From NCBI GenBank assembly GCA_963702155.1, contig OY969717.1, positions 1,984,001-2,048,000 of the forward strand: a stretch of 64,000 bases of DNA, given 5' to 3'. The position numbers and the translations under genes are program-made. How positions within the stretch are numbered: the first letter of the stretch is position 1; every line of letters starts with the position of its first letter. The DNA is from G963702155 sp963702155. GTDB taxonomy: Bacteria > Pseudomonadota > Alphaproteobacteria > Micavibrionales > Micavibrionaceae. The notes beneath the pieces are model-generated. The model did no database searches and was not told the DNA's origin. It saw only the letters and a list, made by a program, of their open reading frames with translations. Shown here one piece after another: positions 11,060 to 21,522 of this stretch.

Positions 11060-11475
11060 TTACGCGGCTGCCGTAATCAGAGTGTTGAAGAACTGACAAC
11101 ACCCACACCCGATTTCACAAAGCGGGAAAGCGACCAATGTAGGTGTTAGACGTGGCGGTGAGGGTGAACGTGTCATCATCGGAGGCATACACAGCAGCGC
11201 CAATATCGGTGATCGCAAGACCAGCGATAGGCAGCTCGAACGCACCTTGCGTGCGAACACGCACTTTCACATCTCCAGCGGCACCAGCCACGTTATCAGC
11301 ATTTTGTTCTGCAAAGCCGTAGAAATAATCGCCAGCCTGCAGATGGTCGTGCATAGCCGCTGGCATTATCGCCAACCGCTGCGCCTTCATAGATGATGTC
11401 TCCGGCAATAACCGGAACTTCGTTAATTGTGCCCAGCTCAAAGGGACGCTGGACATCACTTGCCAGTGTGGTCAT
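11060..11475 (-). pseudogene. Head decoration protein-like (gpD position), frameshifted
   Basis: Starts MTTLASDVQRPFELGTINEV at 11475 with a strong ribosome site (AGGAGAAAACCT). It continues in a second frame with LQAGDYFYGFAEQNADNVAG, VRVRTQGAFELPIAGLAI and SDDDTFTLTATSNTYIGRF. A third short piece ends QFFNTLITAAA. About 138 residues of beta-rich, capsid-stabilising type. It sits between the S49 protease and the major capsid gene, exactly the lambda gpD slot. Confidence 0.62.
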
Positions 11476-11512
11476 AGGTTTTCTCCTGATTTTAAGGGTG
11501 GTTAAGTGGAGA

Positions 11513-13183
11513 TTACTTGGCTTTGGGCGCGTAGCGTTTAACGCGACCTTGCTCTTCGGCTTTGCGGAAGGCGATGTAGGCATCCTTATCCGAAAATTCT
11601 GTGCGAATATCTGCAGAAGCCTGCCACTCAGATTCTGCACGTTCTTCAATCGGTGCATTCACATCGATTTGCGGTGCATTCGGCATATCGTTTGCGTGGC
11701 TGGCGTAACCACAGGCTCGGCTGCTGTTTCCTCTTCGATGGTTTTCAGAGCATTGCCGCCACGCTGCTTTTCAGCGGCTACGATTTTAACAGCCAGATCG
11801 GCAGCTTTGGTTTTGCCATCTTTCTTGGCTGTGTTCCAGCAAATCCTCATGGCCGGACATGGCGACTTCTTCCAGCCCAAGATGCGCTCACGCTCAGTTT
11901 CTGATCCAGCTTTGTAGCCTTCGTTGAAACTATCTCTTGGTCAAGCCGATGCAATTTCAGGATGATTTTTGGCAATATAGTCCGCCGTGATCGAGAAATT
12001 GCGACCATATCACCTGTGTTTCCGGAGGTGTTTCCGGCGTTTCAGTTTGTTTCGTCATGACGACTCCTTTTGGTTTGGGTTGAGGTGGTGAAATAAGTGC
12101 GAGCGCATCTTTCATCCCTCCCACAAGGTCGGCCATGCCTGCACGCACAGCCTCACGGGCAGGCAAAACATCGCCTTGCCCGAATTCCGATAGGACATTG
12201 TCATTGAGAAACATCGCGGTTAACGCGCCACCGCACCGATAAATTCAGCCTCCATGGCATCAAGCCGCGATTGAATAGAATTGCGGCCTTGCTCGCTTTC
12301 CGGATCCAGCCGTTTGCCCGGCGCGTTCGAAGATACAAATTCGACCCAGCCGCATATCGCGGTTTTTGGGAACCGCCATCGCCACGCCAATTGATCCCAG
12401 CATTGTTGTCGGCCCAGCCACGATTTTATCCGCGGCAGAAGCAATCCAGTACGCCGCCGAGGCCGCATTACCGTAGGCATAAGCCACAATGGGTTTTTTA
12501 CCGCGCGCTGCCAAATATGGTGCTGGCCAGCTCTTCAACACCTGTGATCAATGCCACCGGGACTATCAATGCGCAGCATAATGCCGTTAATTTCCGGATC
12601 ATTCAGCGCTTGCTCAAATTGCTGCTTCAATGCTGGCAATATTGGTGCCGCCAAACAGCATGGAGAGAATATTGGAATACGGTGTGATAATCCCGCCAAC
12701 ATCGATGACGGCCACTTGTCATGTTGTGGACATGATGTCAGCGGCCAAAGGCATATCTTGCTTTTGAAACGCCGTTGGCGCTTCCATGGGAAGGTATCGG
12801 GCATAGATCGCCAGAATGGTTGAAGATGGAATATCCCACATCACGCACGCCTTCTGTTTTGGCGGGAATGATAAACAAATCCCCATCGACACCATTGGAG
12901 ATGACGGAAATTTTCTGCCCCGGTCGTAATGGTCTCTGCCCAGTTTTGCATCTGTGGCAACGGAGCGCTCCCAGCAGCATTGGCGGCAGTCGGATTATCA
13001 CCCACCGTGTAAAAGCAATCCTGAGTAGGCAATCAGCCGCACCAGCGGGCTATTGATAACGGCAGAGGCGGCGGCGAGTAGCGGTAAAAGCAACTTTCTG
13101 TGCGTTGGCATAATCCCAATTCGGGGCTTGCACAGGCACATGAGCTGATCACCGCTGACCGCACTGATAATGCGTTCAGTCAT
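11513..13183 (-). pseudogene. S49-family head maturation protease/scaffold, frameshifted
   Basis: Related to lambda gpC and SppA, it processes the portal/scaffold during head assembly. Segments in order: MTERIISAVSGDQL (13183), NDPEINGIMLRIDSPGG, then KKPIVAYAYGNAASAAYWIA with the catalytic Ser region, TTMLGSIGVAMAVP, RLDAMEAEFIGAVAR and LPAREAVRAGMADLVGGMKD. The C-terminal part (ERERILGLEEVAMSGHEDLL, later KDAYIAFRKAEEQGRVKRYA to the TAA at 11513) is the scaffold-like extension. About eight frame changes are needed. A total of about 550 codons is longer than lambda gpC, so the C-terminal part could instead be a second gene starting near 12058. Confidence 0.72.
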
Positions 13184-13236
13184 TTCGTAATCTCCTTGTT
13201 TTCACGGGGTTAATCTTGCTCGTTTTCTTCGTCTCT

Positions 13237-14825
13237 TCAGGATCGTCGTTTGATCTTAGGGGCAGGCATAGGTTCGGCTGGTGCTTGGACTTCTTCCAAC
13301 CCAGCTTCTAAGACGCAGGCGTTTTTCTTTGGTGCGTTGACGATGCTTGCGCTCCCAATCGCCGCCAGTCAGCGCCGCTGTTTCTTCGGCCAGTGTTGAG
13401 ATGCCCATATCCACACGCTCGCGCGCGGCTTTGCCTTCTTTGAGCTGGTCGATCTGACCGCGCGGCGGGCCGATCCATTCGCTGCCCAGATAGGCCGCGC
13501 GAAGCATGGGGTCAGAGAAAAAACCCGGAGCGTTTAAATGGCCGCGTGCAACGGCTTCCGTAATCACGGCCTCGTAAACAGGCTGGCAGAACATGCAGGC
13601 CAGCCATTCACGGCGAGAGCGAAAAAACTTCCATGCCTCCAGCAACGCCGCCTGCGCAGCCGAATAACTGGCTGTGAAATGCTTCACCAGCATCTCGAAC
13701 GGAATTTCCAGCGCAACGCCAACTTGCCGCAGGATCGCCAGCACAAACTGATCAAAGGCCGCGTTCGGGACGTTTGGGATCGGCAATCTCTACGCTTTCA
13801 TAGGGTAGCAAATCCAGTATCGCGCCGGGGCCAAGCTGAAAATCTTTATCATCACGGCCAGCGCCAGCACCATCTTCCATCGGCGCAAGGCCGTCAGGAT
13901 CTTCGGATTTTATGAAGACGCTGAACATGGCCGATACGACTGCCGCCATAAGCTCAGCTTCGGAGTATTTATCCAGCTGTTTGAGGCTCTCAATCACCGG
14001 CGCCAGATACGGCACTGGTCGCGTCATGCCCACGCGGTCGGGCGCGCTAGATGATCCACCAGCCAGTTACCCTCTCGGTCATAAGCACGCAGCCGCACCC
14101 ATTGCCGTGATCCGGGATTTGTTAACATCACCGGGATGCGCTTGCAAAACATGATAGGCCAGCAGGTGCGCCGAACGCATTTTTCTCCACACCGCCCGCC
14201 AGCATCGGTGTGTCCATTTTCCAGTCAGGATTGCTGATGCGGTCTGCTTCAACGAGCTGCAAACATGTGCCGTAACGTGCGCCGGGACTTTGCGCAAATT
14301 GGCGCAGAACAAACACATCGCCAGCCTCCAGTACAGAGCGCAACGCCAGATCCTGCAGTCCCGGCAAAATCCTGCATGTGAGAAGCATCGCAATGTTTGG
14401 ATGCCGGCCCAATAGCGAAACTCACGCTCGGCAGCCCGTTCAAAGGCTTCGAAATCTTCCTCTGAATCGCCCAGAACGCCTTTCAGCACATCACGATCCA
14501 TGCGCGATTGCACTTTAAGGCCAGTGCCGACAACATTGGTGACCACCGTATTAATCGCACCTGTTGCCAGCGGGGCGTTACGGATCAGATCGCGAGAACG
14601 CTCCCGCAATGCCGGAAGATCCGGCAAGGTTACCTGATCGGCGCTGCCATCAATCGTCTGCCATGCTTTGGTTTGACGGCGATCTTTGCGCGCGCCTGTG
14701 TAACCGCCATACAGCGCCATCACGGTTTTGGCTTTCAGACGGCGCACGCCCGCTTCAGGTGAAATCCAGCCTATAAACTTATCAAGCGTGGTTGGTTCTG
14801 GCAGTGAAATACGTTTTCGGCTCAT
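13237..14825 (-). pseudogene. Portal protein, lambda gpB-like, frameshifted
   Basis: About 530 codons, close to lambda gpB. The start MSRKRISLPEPTTLDKFIGW is at 14825. SRDLIRNAPLATGAINTVVT and VVGTGLKVQSRMDRDVL are classic lambda-portal N-terminal motifs. Later frames hold YSEAELMAAVVSAMFSVFIK (14033-13752), then VGVALEIPFEMLVKHFTASY and REWLACMFCQPVYEAVITEA (13786-13256). The true end is EPMPAPKIKRRS at 13237. At least four indels. It forms the DNA entry ring and follows the gpW-like gene. Confidence 0.8.
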
Positions 14826-15029
14826 AAGGGACACTCCCGCGCGCGTGCGGATTCCACCACGGCTTTTGCGGTCAATCCGCTTTTCCAGATAGGTTTCCCG
14901 ATCATAGAGCGTTTTGAGATCACCCTTTGTCACCGCGCGGCCTTCATAGGACACGCTTTGACCTCCGCCTTCAATGGCGGCAATGGCTTTTTGCACGCGG
15001 TCTAGATTTTCTTCCAATGTGTCACTCAT
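14822..15029 (-). CDS. gpW-like head-tail joining protein
   Basis: A 68-residue protein starting MSDTLEENLDRVQKAIAAIE and containing SYEGRAVTKGDLKTLYDRE, as in the small gpW-type proteins between terminase and portal. Its start overlaps the terminase stop by 4 bp. In the sequence given, its frame runs straight into the portal (SLMSRKRIS) with no stop. A one-base change in the CGCGCGCG run just upstream would give RARECPL and a TGA overlapping the portal ATG, so the apparent fusion is probably an indel artefact. Confidence 0.62.
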
Positions 15030-16961
15030 AATTTCATGCCTTTGCTTCGCGCACGCCGTCCTTCAGGCTTTGACGCGCTGGTGGTTTGGGTTGATCGTTC
15101 TTCTGATGGTCGTGGTTTAACGGGTTCGTCCAGACCGAGCGATCGTTCCATTTCACGCCAGTGGCGATCACCAAAACGATCCAGCCCTTCAACAGCCGCA
15201 GCCGCGCGCGCGTAAACGTAGCAATCCAGCGCTTCATTGCGCTCTCTGGTTTTTTGCCATTCACGCACCGCATAGCCACGGCGGTTTTTCGATGTAATCA
15301 GTTGCTCAGAACAGAGCTGCTTTAAATATTCTTCATCCACTTGCGGCAGGTGAACATATCCAGCCGGATACGGACTCACCGCTTTCCTTCGTCGGCGGGT
15401 TTTTCCGCAAATTATTAAACAGCTCCAGCTTGGCAATGCCGCCAGCAACAGGGCGCACGCGAAGCCCGCGTTTGAACTTTTTACCGTCCGCCGTAATCTC
15501 AACCGCACTTGGCAATCCCACGAGAGCCGCACCGCGCTGCGACACCTTTAATCGACCATCACCAGCGATGGGCTTTGTTTTCGCGCCCAGTCATAAACTT
15601 CCTGCGTGGCGTAACCGCTATCCACCGCCAAACGGCGCTTTAAGGCCAGATCAAAACCGTTTTCATGCTCCCATGTCTCGCCAAGGAAAATCCGTCAGTT
15701 TATTCCAAACGGCGTCGCGGCCTGTGTCACCTTCCAAAATCCGGTGATCAATCAGCCAGCTTTCTTTATCGCGCCCCCATGCCCAGATGGAAACTCTCGA
15801 TTCGGTCTTTTTGAACATCCGCACCAGCGGTAATAAACAATCCCGCCTTGCCGGAACATGCCAATTTTGTAAGGCTCACGGCGTTCATAAAGCCTCTGCC
15901 AGTCGGGTGCTTCGCCAGTTTCCACGTAGGTTTCGCCAAGTTCTGTGTTCTTAAATGATTTTATCGCCGCGTCCGAGCCTTGGGCATTCACCCAGGCACG
16001 AGCAATTTGCGCCCATGACCGCCAGCCATAAGGCGAATAAAGCGAGGACAGATGAAACCCTGCTGTGCTTGCCGTTCACATTCCGCCTGCGCCTCCCAAT
16101 AACCGTTCTGCCAGCATCCATGTTTTATGGTGCTCCTCAATCTTGTGTTCACAATGTTCGCATTCATACAGCGCTTCTTCCGGTTTGCCCTTTGGCCATT
16201 TGAGCTGCTCGAATTTCAGCCATTGAAGCGCCACCGCATTCCGGACATGGCACCATGTATTTACGCTGATCGCTTAGCTCATATTCCCTCTCAATCCGTG
16301 AGATGCCACGAATGGTCGGTGTGCTGACAATCAGGATTTTACGGCGGGCAAATGTCCGCGTTCGCGCTTCAGCCAGCGCAACCGGATCGCCTTCACCCTC
16401 GACATCACCGGGATAAGCATCCACCTCGTCCAGAAAAAGGAATACCGAACCGGCATGGATCGCAAACCTGCGGCACTGTTTGCGCCAGTTAGCACGAGAA
16501 CGCCGCCCTGAAAATCCTTTCTGCAAAATCGTATTGCCACTGTCGCGTGACGCGGGCGGGTTCGCACGAGCTTGCGAATAACCTCGACTTTCCTCAATCA
16601 GCGGATCAAGCCGTTGTTTGGAGTTGCGCTTGGCCATTTCTACCGTGGGCAGAATCGCCAGCATCGGCCCCGGCGCATGATGGATCACATATCCAATCCA
16701 GTTGTTGCCGCATTCAGTCCCGCCAATCTGCGCACCCTTCATAAAGACCATCCGCTGAACTGGAGAGCTGGAGGACAGGCAGTCCATTATCTCTCGCAAA
16801 TACGGCGTTCGGTCGGTGCGCCATGGCCCCGGCTCGGACGCTGCCTTGCCGGAAAGCCGTCTGTGCTCGTCCGCCCATTGGGATACCCTCAAAATCGGAT
16901 CGGGACGCAGCGCGCGTAATCGCTCCTCGCCACGCTTTTCTCTGTTATGTCTTGCATTCAT
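15026..16961 (-). pseudogene. Terminase large subunit, GpA family, frameshifted
   Basis: The DNA-packaging ATPase and nuclease, about 645 codons, normal for GpA. The start MNARHNREKRGEERLRAL is at 16961. RTDRTPYLREIMDCLSSSSP, the ATPase P-loop-like MKGAQIGGTECGNNW and the Walker B region FLFLDEVDAYPGDVEGEGDP are visible. Then VSTPTIRGISRIEREYELSD and MVPCPECGG. C-terminal nuclease-side motifs TELGETYVETGEAPDWQRLY (near 15900) and YLKQLCSEQLITSKNRRGYA (near 15300) follow in other frames. About six indels. The small subunit lies 3.7 kb away beyond the methyltransferases. Confidence 0.85.
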
Positions 16962-17077
16962 CTGCAACCCACGATTTCCTTGAAAAAACAATTTAATGAT
17001 CGTTGAAATGACTGGATTATTCTCCAAATCTACGCATTCATGGAGATGTAAGCAATTGATTAAAAAGGAAATCATAA

Positions 17078-17359
17078 ATGACCAAGAAAACCGAAAAACA
17101 AACCCAAAAGCCACTTTCCAAACGCATGACTAAAACGCTCCAAGTGATGGAGGCTTTGGGCCGCGATGAAGGCGTAACCATTGACGAACTCATCAAAATG
17201 ACCGGATGGCAACCTCACTCCGCGCGCGGATTTTTGTCGAACATGCGCAAAAAACTCAAAGAAAAAGGCGAGGATAGCCAGATCGTCAAATACACGCGCG
17301 ACGGCAAAACCATGTACAAACTCGAAGCCCTCGAAAAACCAGAAGGTCAAGATCGATGA
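17078..17359 (+). CDS. DUF3489 family protein
   Basis: A 93-residue intact gene on the strand opposite to the phage operon, with a good ribosome site (AAAAAGGAAATCATAA). The core LQVMEALGRDEGVTIDELIK, MTGWQPHSARGFLSN and YKLEALE is the DUF3489 pattern: a winged-helix-like fold found singly and in tandem in alphaproteobacterial chromosomes and phages. DNA-binding is likely but the role is unknown. It overlaps the next gene by 4 bp (ATGA). With the divergent terminase it forms a small cassette that breaks the otherwise one-way phage operon, as morons do. Confidence 0.8.
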   Translation: MTKKTEKQTQKPLSKRMTKTLQVMEALGRDEGVTIDELIKMTGWQPHSARGFLSNMRKKLKEKGEDSQIVKYTRDGKTMYKLEALEKPEGQDR

Positions 17360-17629
17360 GTAAGGATTTGGTTCTTTATCACGTCTATGGCCGCTTAGAG
17401 AACGAAACGCTTCAACGCGAACAACATAAGCCGTGATGAAATTCCCGACATCATCCGCGCCTATATTGCCGAGGAAAGTGTGACCTACCACATGATCCTC
17501 GGCATTAACGGCGATGGCGTGATTTGTTCGCCCATCAAAGATTGGACACCAGAACATCCGGATGCATTTTCAAGCCTTGAAGTTGTGCCATGGAAGATCA
17601 TTCAAAAATTTCGTGCAAAATCAGACTGA
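17356..17629 (+). pseudogene. Hypothetical protein coupled to DUF3489 gene, one frameshift
   Basis: Starts MSKDLVLYHVYGRLENETLQ at the ATGA overlap. It hits a stop after 27 codons, but one base change in GAACAACATAAG (about 17420) restores ISRDEIPDIIRAYIAEESVT, HMILGINGDGVICSPIKDW and VVPWKIIQKFRAKSD, ending at 17629. About 90 residues. The 3' end converges with and overlaps the minus-strand membrane gene by 9 bp. I do not recognise the family. Translational coupling suggests it works with the DUF3489 protein. Confidence 0.5.
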
Positions 17630-18178
17630 TTTTTCAAAAAATTCTTTTTTATAGGCTTTTCCAAATTTCCCTTTGAAGTTACTGCCATCAGAGGAAATGA
17701 CTTTTAGAGAAATCAACCTTTTCATGATTTGTGGAACTTTGTTTTTCTTACACAAGTCTTTTAATGTCTCTTTATGTTTTTCTATATCGTTAGTAAGAAA
17801 AATTGAGGCGCTTTGACCGGGCTCTAACTTTATTCCCTCTGACTTAAAGTTTGGGAGATAAGGATTTTGCATAGCACTTATTGTCCAAGGTTTTGGCAAC
17901 TGCCATATAAATGCCCAGTATGTAATATATATTGTTACATTCCCTCTATTTTGCATCGTAACGCTAATAGCGTCTTCACAAAGAGAATTATCTACAAAAT
18001 CTCCAGTTTGAGCCTTGGAAGGTATGTGAACACTTTTATCAACAAAAACTCTTAATTTTGGTTTTGTTGTCCGGTAAGAAAGCCATAAAGCAACTATAAC
18101 AGCTGCCCATGTCCCTAATGCAGAAATAGCTGATATAATGTTAGTGTAGTTTTTAGCTATTAACTCAATCGAATCCAA
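17621..18178 (-). CDS. Membrane-anchored hypothetical protein (phage moron)
   Basis: 185 codons, intact. The TTG start at 18178 lies 2 bp after the methyltransferase stop, with the ribosome site AAAGAGGG inside the preceding gene and no nearby ATG. One N-terminal membrane helix (about residues 14-33, ISALGTWAAVIVALWLS) is followed by a beta-rich soluble domain containing VDNSLCEDAISVTMQNRGNV and LEPGQSASIFL. The DNA is clearly more AT-rich than its neighbours and free of frameshifts. Both are signs of separate acquisition. Such proteins occur in many bacteria without known function; lysogenic conversion is a guess. Confidence 0.68.
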   Translation of the reverse strand: MDSIELIAKNYTNIISAISALGTWAAVIVALWLSYRTTKPKLRVFVDKSVHIPSKAQTGDFVDNSLCEDAISVTMQNRGNVTIYITYWAFIWQLPKPWTISAMQNPYLPNFKSEGIKLEPGQSASIFLTNDIEKHKETLKDLCKKNKVPQIMKRLISLKVISSDGSNFKGKFGKAYKKEFFEKSV

Positions 18179-18180
18179 AA

Positions 18181-19444
18181 TCAGCCCTCTTTTTTTGTTT
18201 GTTTCGCTAGCATACCAAACTCTTCACCAGTTTCAGCATGAATCGCTTTCTTCTTCGTAGCCTCTTGCCAGCGCCGCACAATCACATCGACATATTTGGG
18301 ATCCAACTCACTTGTCCGGCATTGCCGCCCCAGCCGCTCACAGGCAATGAGCGTGGAGCCAGAGCCGCCGAAGGGATCGAGCACAATATCCTTGGTTTTG
18401 CTCGAATTCTTGATCGCACGTTCCACCAATTCCACAGGCTTCATGGTGGGGTGCAGATCATTAACGCGCGGCTTGTTCACAAACCAGACATCGCCCTGAT
18501 CGCGCGCACCGCACCAATAACGGTCATTGCCTTCTTTCCAGCCATAGAGGATCGGCTCGTACTGACGCTGATAATCCGCGCGCCCCAGCGTGAATGTATT
18601 TTTCGCCCAGACAATAAAAGTCGACCATTTTCCGCCCGCCGTGACAAACGCTCTTTGCAGCGTGTGCAGCTCGGACGAGGACATGCAGATATAAAGGCTA
18701 CCTTTGGCAACCATCAACATATTGGTAATGGCATCGTACAAGAATTGCTCGAATGCCTCACCGAGATTATCATTCATAATCGTACGACCACCGCTTTTGC
18801 CCTTGGCCTTGCGCTGTTTGTCCTTGGCGGTGTTGCCGTAATCAACATTGTAAGGTGGATCGGTAAACACCATATCGGCCAGCTGCCCATCCATGAGTTT
18901 TTCTGTATCCGTGACCACCGTCGCATCACCGCATAGCACACGATGATCTGCCGCAGATCCATACATCACCGGGCTTGCTGATTGGCTCCTCCGGCACTTC
19001 GGGAATATCTTCGTCCTGCTTCCTCGGCTTCATCTTCGCCAAAGAGCAAGATCGTCAATTTCCGCTGGATCAAAACCGAGGATATCCAGATCAAAATCAT
19101 CCGATCTGCAAAGCTTCCAACTCCAGCTTTAACAGATCTTCATCCCAGCCGGCATTAAGCGCAATCCGGTTATCCGCAATTATGAGTGCCTTACGCTGCG
19201 CCTCACTCAAATGCGCAAGCTGGATCGTCGGCACCTGCTTCATGCCGAGTTTCGCGCCGCCAACAAACGTCCATGTCCGGCAATGAAGCACGCCGTCTTC
19301 GTCCACCAGCACCGGATTCACAAATCCAAACTCCGCAATGCTGGCTGCAATCTCGGCAATCTGTTCATCCGAATGCGTGCGCGCATTATTGGCATACGGG
19401 ATCAACTCGTCCAGCGGGCGGTATTCAATTTTCAGATTGTTCAT
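18181..19444 (-). pseudogene. ParB-domain DNA methyltransferase (N4/N6), frameshifted
   Basis: A two-domain protein. The ParB/Srx-like N-terminus (19444 to about 19100) has IEYRPLDELIPYANNARTHS, IAASIAEFGFVNPVLVDEDG and SEAQRKALIIADNRIALNAG. The methyltransferase domain has motif IV DPPYNVDYG before motif I DPFGGSGSTLIACERLGR, giving class beta order. A compensated indel pair lies near 19270-19240, where an IAGHGR-type motif reads HCRTWTFVGG. Another indel lies between the domains near 19000. Such enzymes methylate adenine or N4-cytosine and usually protect phage DNA from host restriction. It overlaps the C5-methyltransferase gene by 20 bp. Confidence 0.85.
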
Positions 19445-20710
19445 GATTTCTATCAATAGGGTAAAGAGTTCGAAATGCATATGCCGCCACCAATGGCACC
19501 ACGCCGTTTCCACAGGCGCGAAGTCTGTCCACCCGATAGGCCATCCCATCAGCCATTCTGTGAACAGCGGGTTTAAGCGCATCTGGGACGATGTCCCCAT
19601 GATGCTTTGTCACCAGGTGCTGGTGGCCACAGTGGAAAGCCTGTCTCTGAAAGAGATGTCTGCCCCGTCTTTCTGGGTTTCATGTCGGAGCTGTCTTTCC
19701 AGTCCCGGCTGAGCGGTGTTGGCCATGCTTTGATCTGCGCCGTGAGAGAGCTGTGCGCTTTGTCTGTTCTGTCGTTCATGCGCTTCAGGAAGCTTTTTTG
19801 TTTTTCGCCGCTTTCTTTTGCGCGGGGCGTTAGCCAATGTCGCGCTGTCTCCGCCAAGGCCGCATCCGTGCGTTGCACTGGTCGATCCCGGTTCCTGCGC
19901 TCTTGGTGTTGGCCAGTGCACTTTTGCCGTTTTGTAATCCTTGCCAGCTTTTCGGGCTTGAAGATCCTGCTTCGTGTAAGGAAAGTCGTTCGGCTGCATG
20001 ACTGTTTCCGCTAATGACGGCGTTCGCAGAACATTGCGACCGTCTTTGCGGATCATCTTTTCTGGCGGGCGGGCACTGCTCACCGCAGAATCGGTCGCAG
20101 TAATTGTTGGCCACATTATCGCTGAGTTTTCCAAACGTTTCTTGGGATTGCCTTGACGGATTTCGTTTTTCGAAGCTCCGTTCGCTGAGGACGCTCTCAC
20201 GGTAGGCCAGGATGAAAAGCCGTTCGCGCTTATGCGGCGCACCGACTTCTTCCGCTGTAAACAAACCCGCCGCAACGCTGATAACCCATTGATCGTAAGT
20301 CATCGTGGACTTGTTCGAACCCCAATCGTAAATGGTGGGAGACGTTTTCGAAAAAGCAAATTCCAGGTTCGATGGTGCGGACGATTTCTCGTATGATATG
20401 GCCAGAGGTGGCGCGGGTCTTTTTCTGCACGCTTGGCTCCGGCGATGGAGAATGGCTGACACGGATATCCCGCAGTGATGATATCCACGCATCCACGCCA
20501 CGGTTTTGGATCGAAGGTTTTAACGTTAGACCAGACAGGTGCGCCATCCATGGTTTTGTCTTCCATGCGCGCTGCAAGGATTGCGGCGACATAGGCTTCC
20601 CCCTCGACATAACAAACGGATCTTGCTCCAGGCATTGCGAGTTTAAGGCCAAGCTCAAGTCCGCCCGTCCCAGAACACAGGGACAGCACTGCTGGGGAAT
20701 GACAATCCAC
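19425..20710 (-). pseudogene. DNA (cytosine-5) methyltransferase, frameshifted
   Basis: About 430 codons. The likely GTG start at 20710 has AAGAAGGGA upstream. Motif I LSLCSGTGGLELGL, motif IV GYPCQPFSIAG with the catalytic Cys, and motif VI FENV are visible. Then EEVGAPHKRERLFILAYRES, the variable target-recognition region (many frame changes between 20300 and 19600) and the C-terminal MRLNPLFTEWLMGWPIGWTD and RLRACGNGVVPLVAAYAFRT. It makes 5-methylcytosine, most likely as anti-restriction. It sits between the small terminase and the second methyltransferase. Confidence 0.85.
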
Positions 20711-20712
20711 AC

Positions 20713-21249
20713 TTAATTTCCCTTCTTTAAAACAGGTTTTGTGGCATCGTCCAGAATGCGGACGATTTCGTTGTAGAGAATTTTGTGCGTGTTATGACGG
20801 TCTTGTGATGCCGTAAGCTCTGCAGACAGACGATCAGGGATGGTAAGCAGATTATCCCTAATTGGGCGTAGGCGTTTGAAGATAATTGCTTCGGCTTCAT
20901 GACGGTCAATGTATTTTCCACCTTCGACCTTGGCTTTGATCTCTAACAATTTGGCTTTTTCTGTTTCGCTCTTGATGCGAGTTTTCAGCAGCAATGTTGG
21001 TAGCTCGGCAACACTGATACCTCTACGCGTTGGGGCATATGTTTCTTGCGGAACAGGCGGCTGTTTTTCAGAAACCGTTTTCTTTGCTGGTTCGCGGTAG
21101 GCATCCATAATTGGATCCGCAATGGCCGGGTCAAGTAAGCCATCTTTTGTTTTGGACAAAATTCCTTTTTTAACAAGCTGCCCAATATATTGCTTTGTAA
21201 CGCCCCTGTGCTTTGCATAGGCGGCATTGGACATGTGGTTTTTTGACAA
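20713..21249 (-). CDS. Small terminase subunit (Nu1-like)
   Basis: 178 codons, intact. The TTG start at 21249 is preferred because AGGAAA lies 7-8 bases upstream; the ATG five codons later has no site. An N-terminal HTH (AAYAKHRGVTKQYIGQLVKK) is followed by a basic linker and a long helical region (TRIKSETEKAKLLEIKAKVE, RLRPIRDNLLTIPDRLSAEL). This is the Nu1-type layout in which the HTH binds the cos site and the helices bind the large subunit. The large subunit is separated from it by the methyltransferase/moron insertion. Confidence 0.68.
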   Translation of the reverse strand: MSKNHMSNAAYAKHRGVTKQYIGQLVKKGILSKTKDGLLDPAIADPIMDAYREPAKKTVSEKQPPVPQETYAPTRRGISVAELPTLLLKTRIKSETEKAKLLEIKAKVEGGKYIDRHEAEAIIFKRLRPIRDNLLTIPDRLSAELTASQDRHNTHKILYNEIVRILDDATKPVLKKGN

Positions 21250-21522
21250 TTGTTATTTCCTAGGAAGGGGGTAAACTAAGGCGCAGGGGTAAACAAGATT
21301 TTTTCCCTGACGCTAAAAAAGTCCCGCGCGTTCCTCGCCCCTATAGGTTTTGCGCCTCACAGTACCTTTTTTATTCTGTAGTCAAGTTGATTAGGCGATG
21401 AAGCGCTGGTTTTCAGCGTGTAATTCCCCAGCCTAGAAAAATCATACCCCAAAATAGCGAAAAGTGTTTCAAGCAATGTGTTGATACATCGTTGCAACGG
21501 TGTTTCAAATGCTCTGCACACC
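21250..21522. other. Non-coding region upstream of small terminase, possible packaging/regulatory site
   Basis: No convincing gene. It holds two direct copies of GGGGTAAAC (21268-21276 and 21286-21294), a TTCCTAGGAA palindrome at the ribosome site of the terminase gene, and two copies of GTGTTTCAA (21464-21472, 21500-21508) flanking a GTTGCAAC palindrome. Phages of this type often carry cos or pac sites just upstream of the small terminase gene. That role here is inference. Confidence 0.35.

Noticed and set aside
17356..17440. A complete 27-residue protein after the DUF3489 gene
   Set aside because: A one-base change continues a longer open frame with normal protein character, so the short frame is most likely a truncation product.
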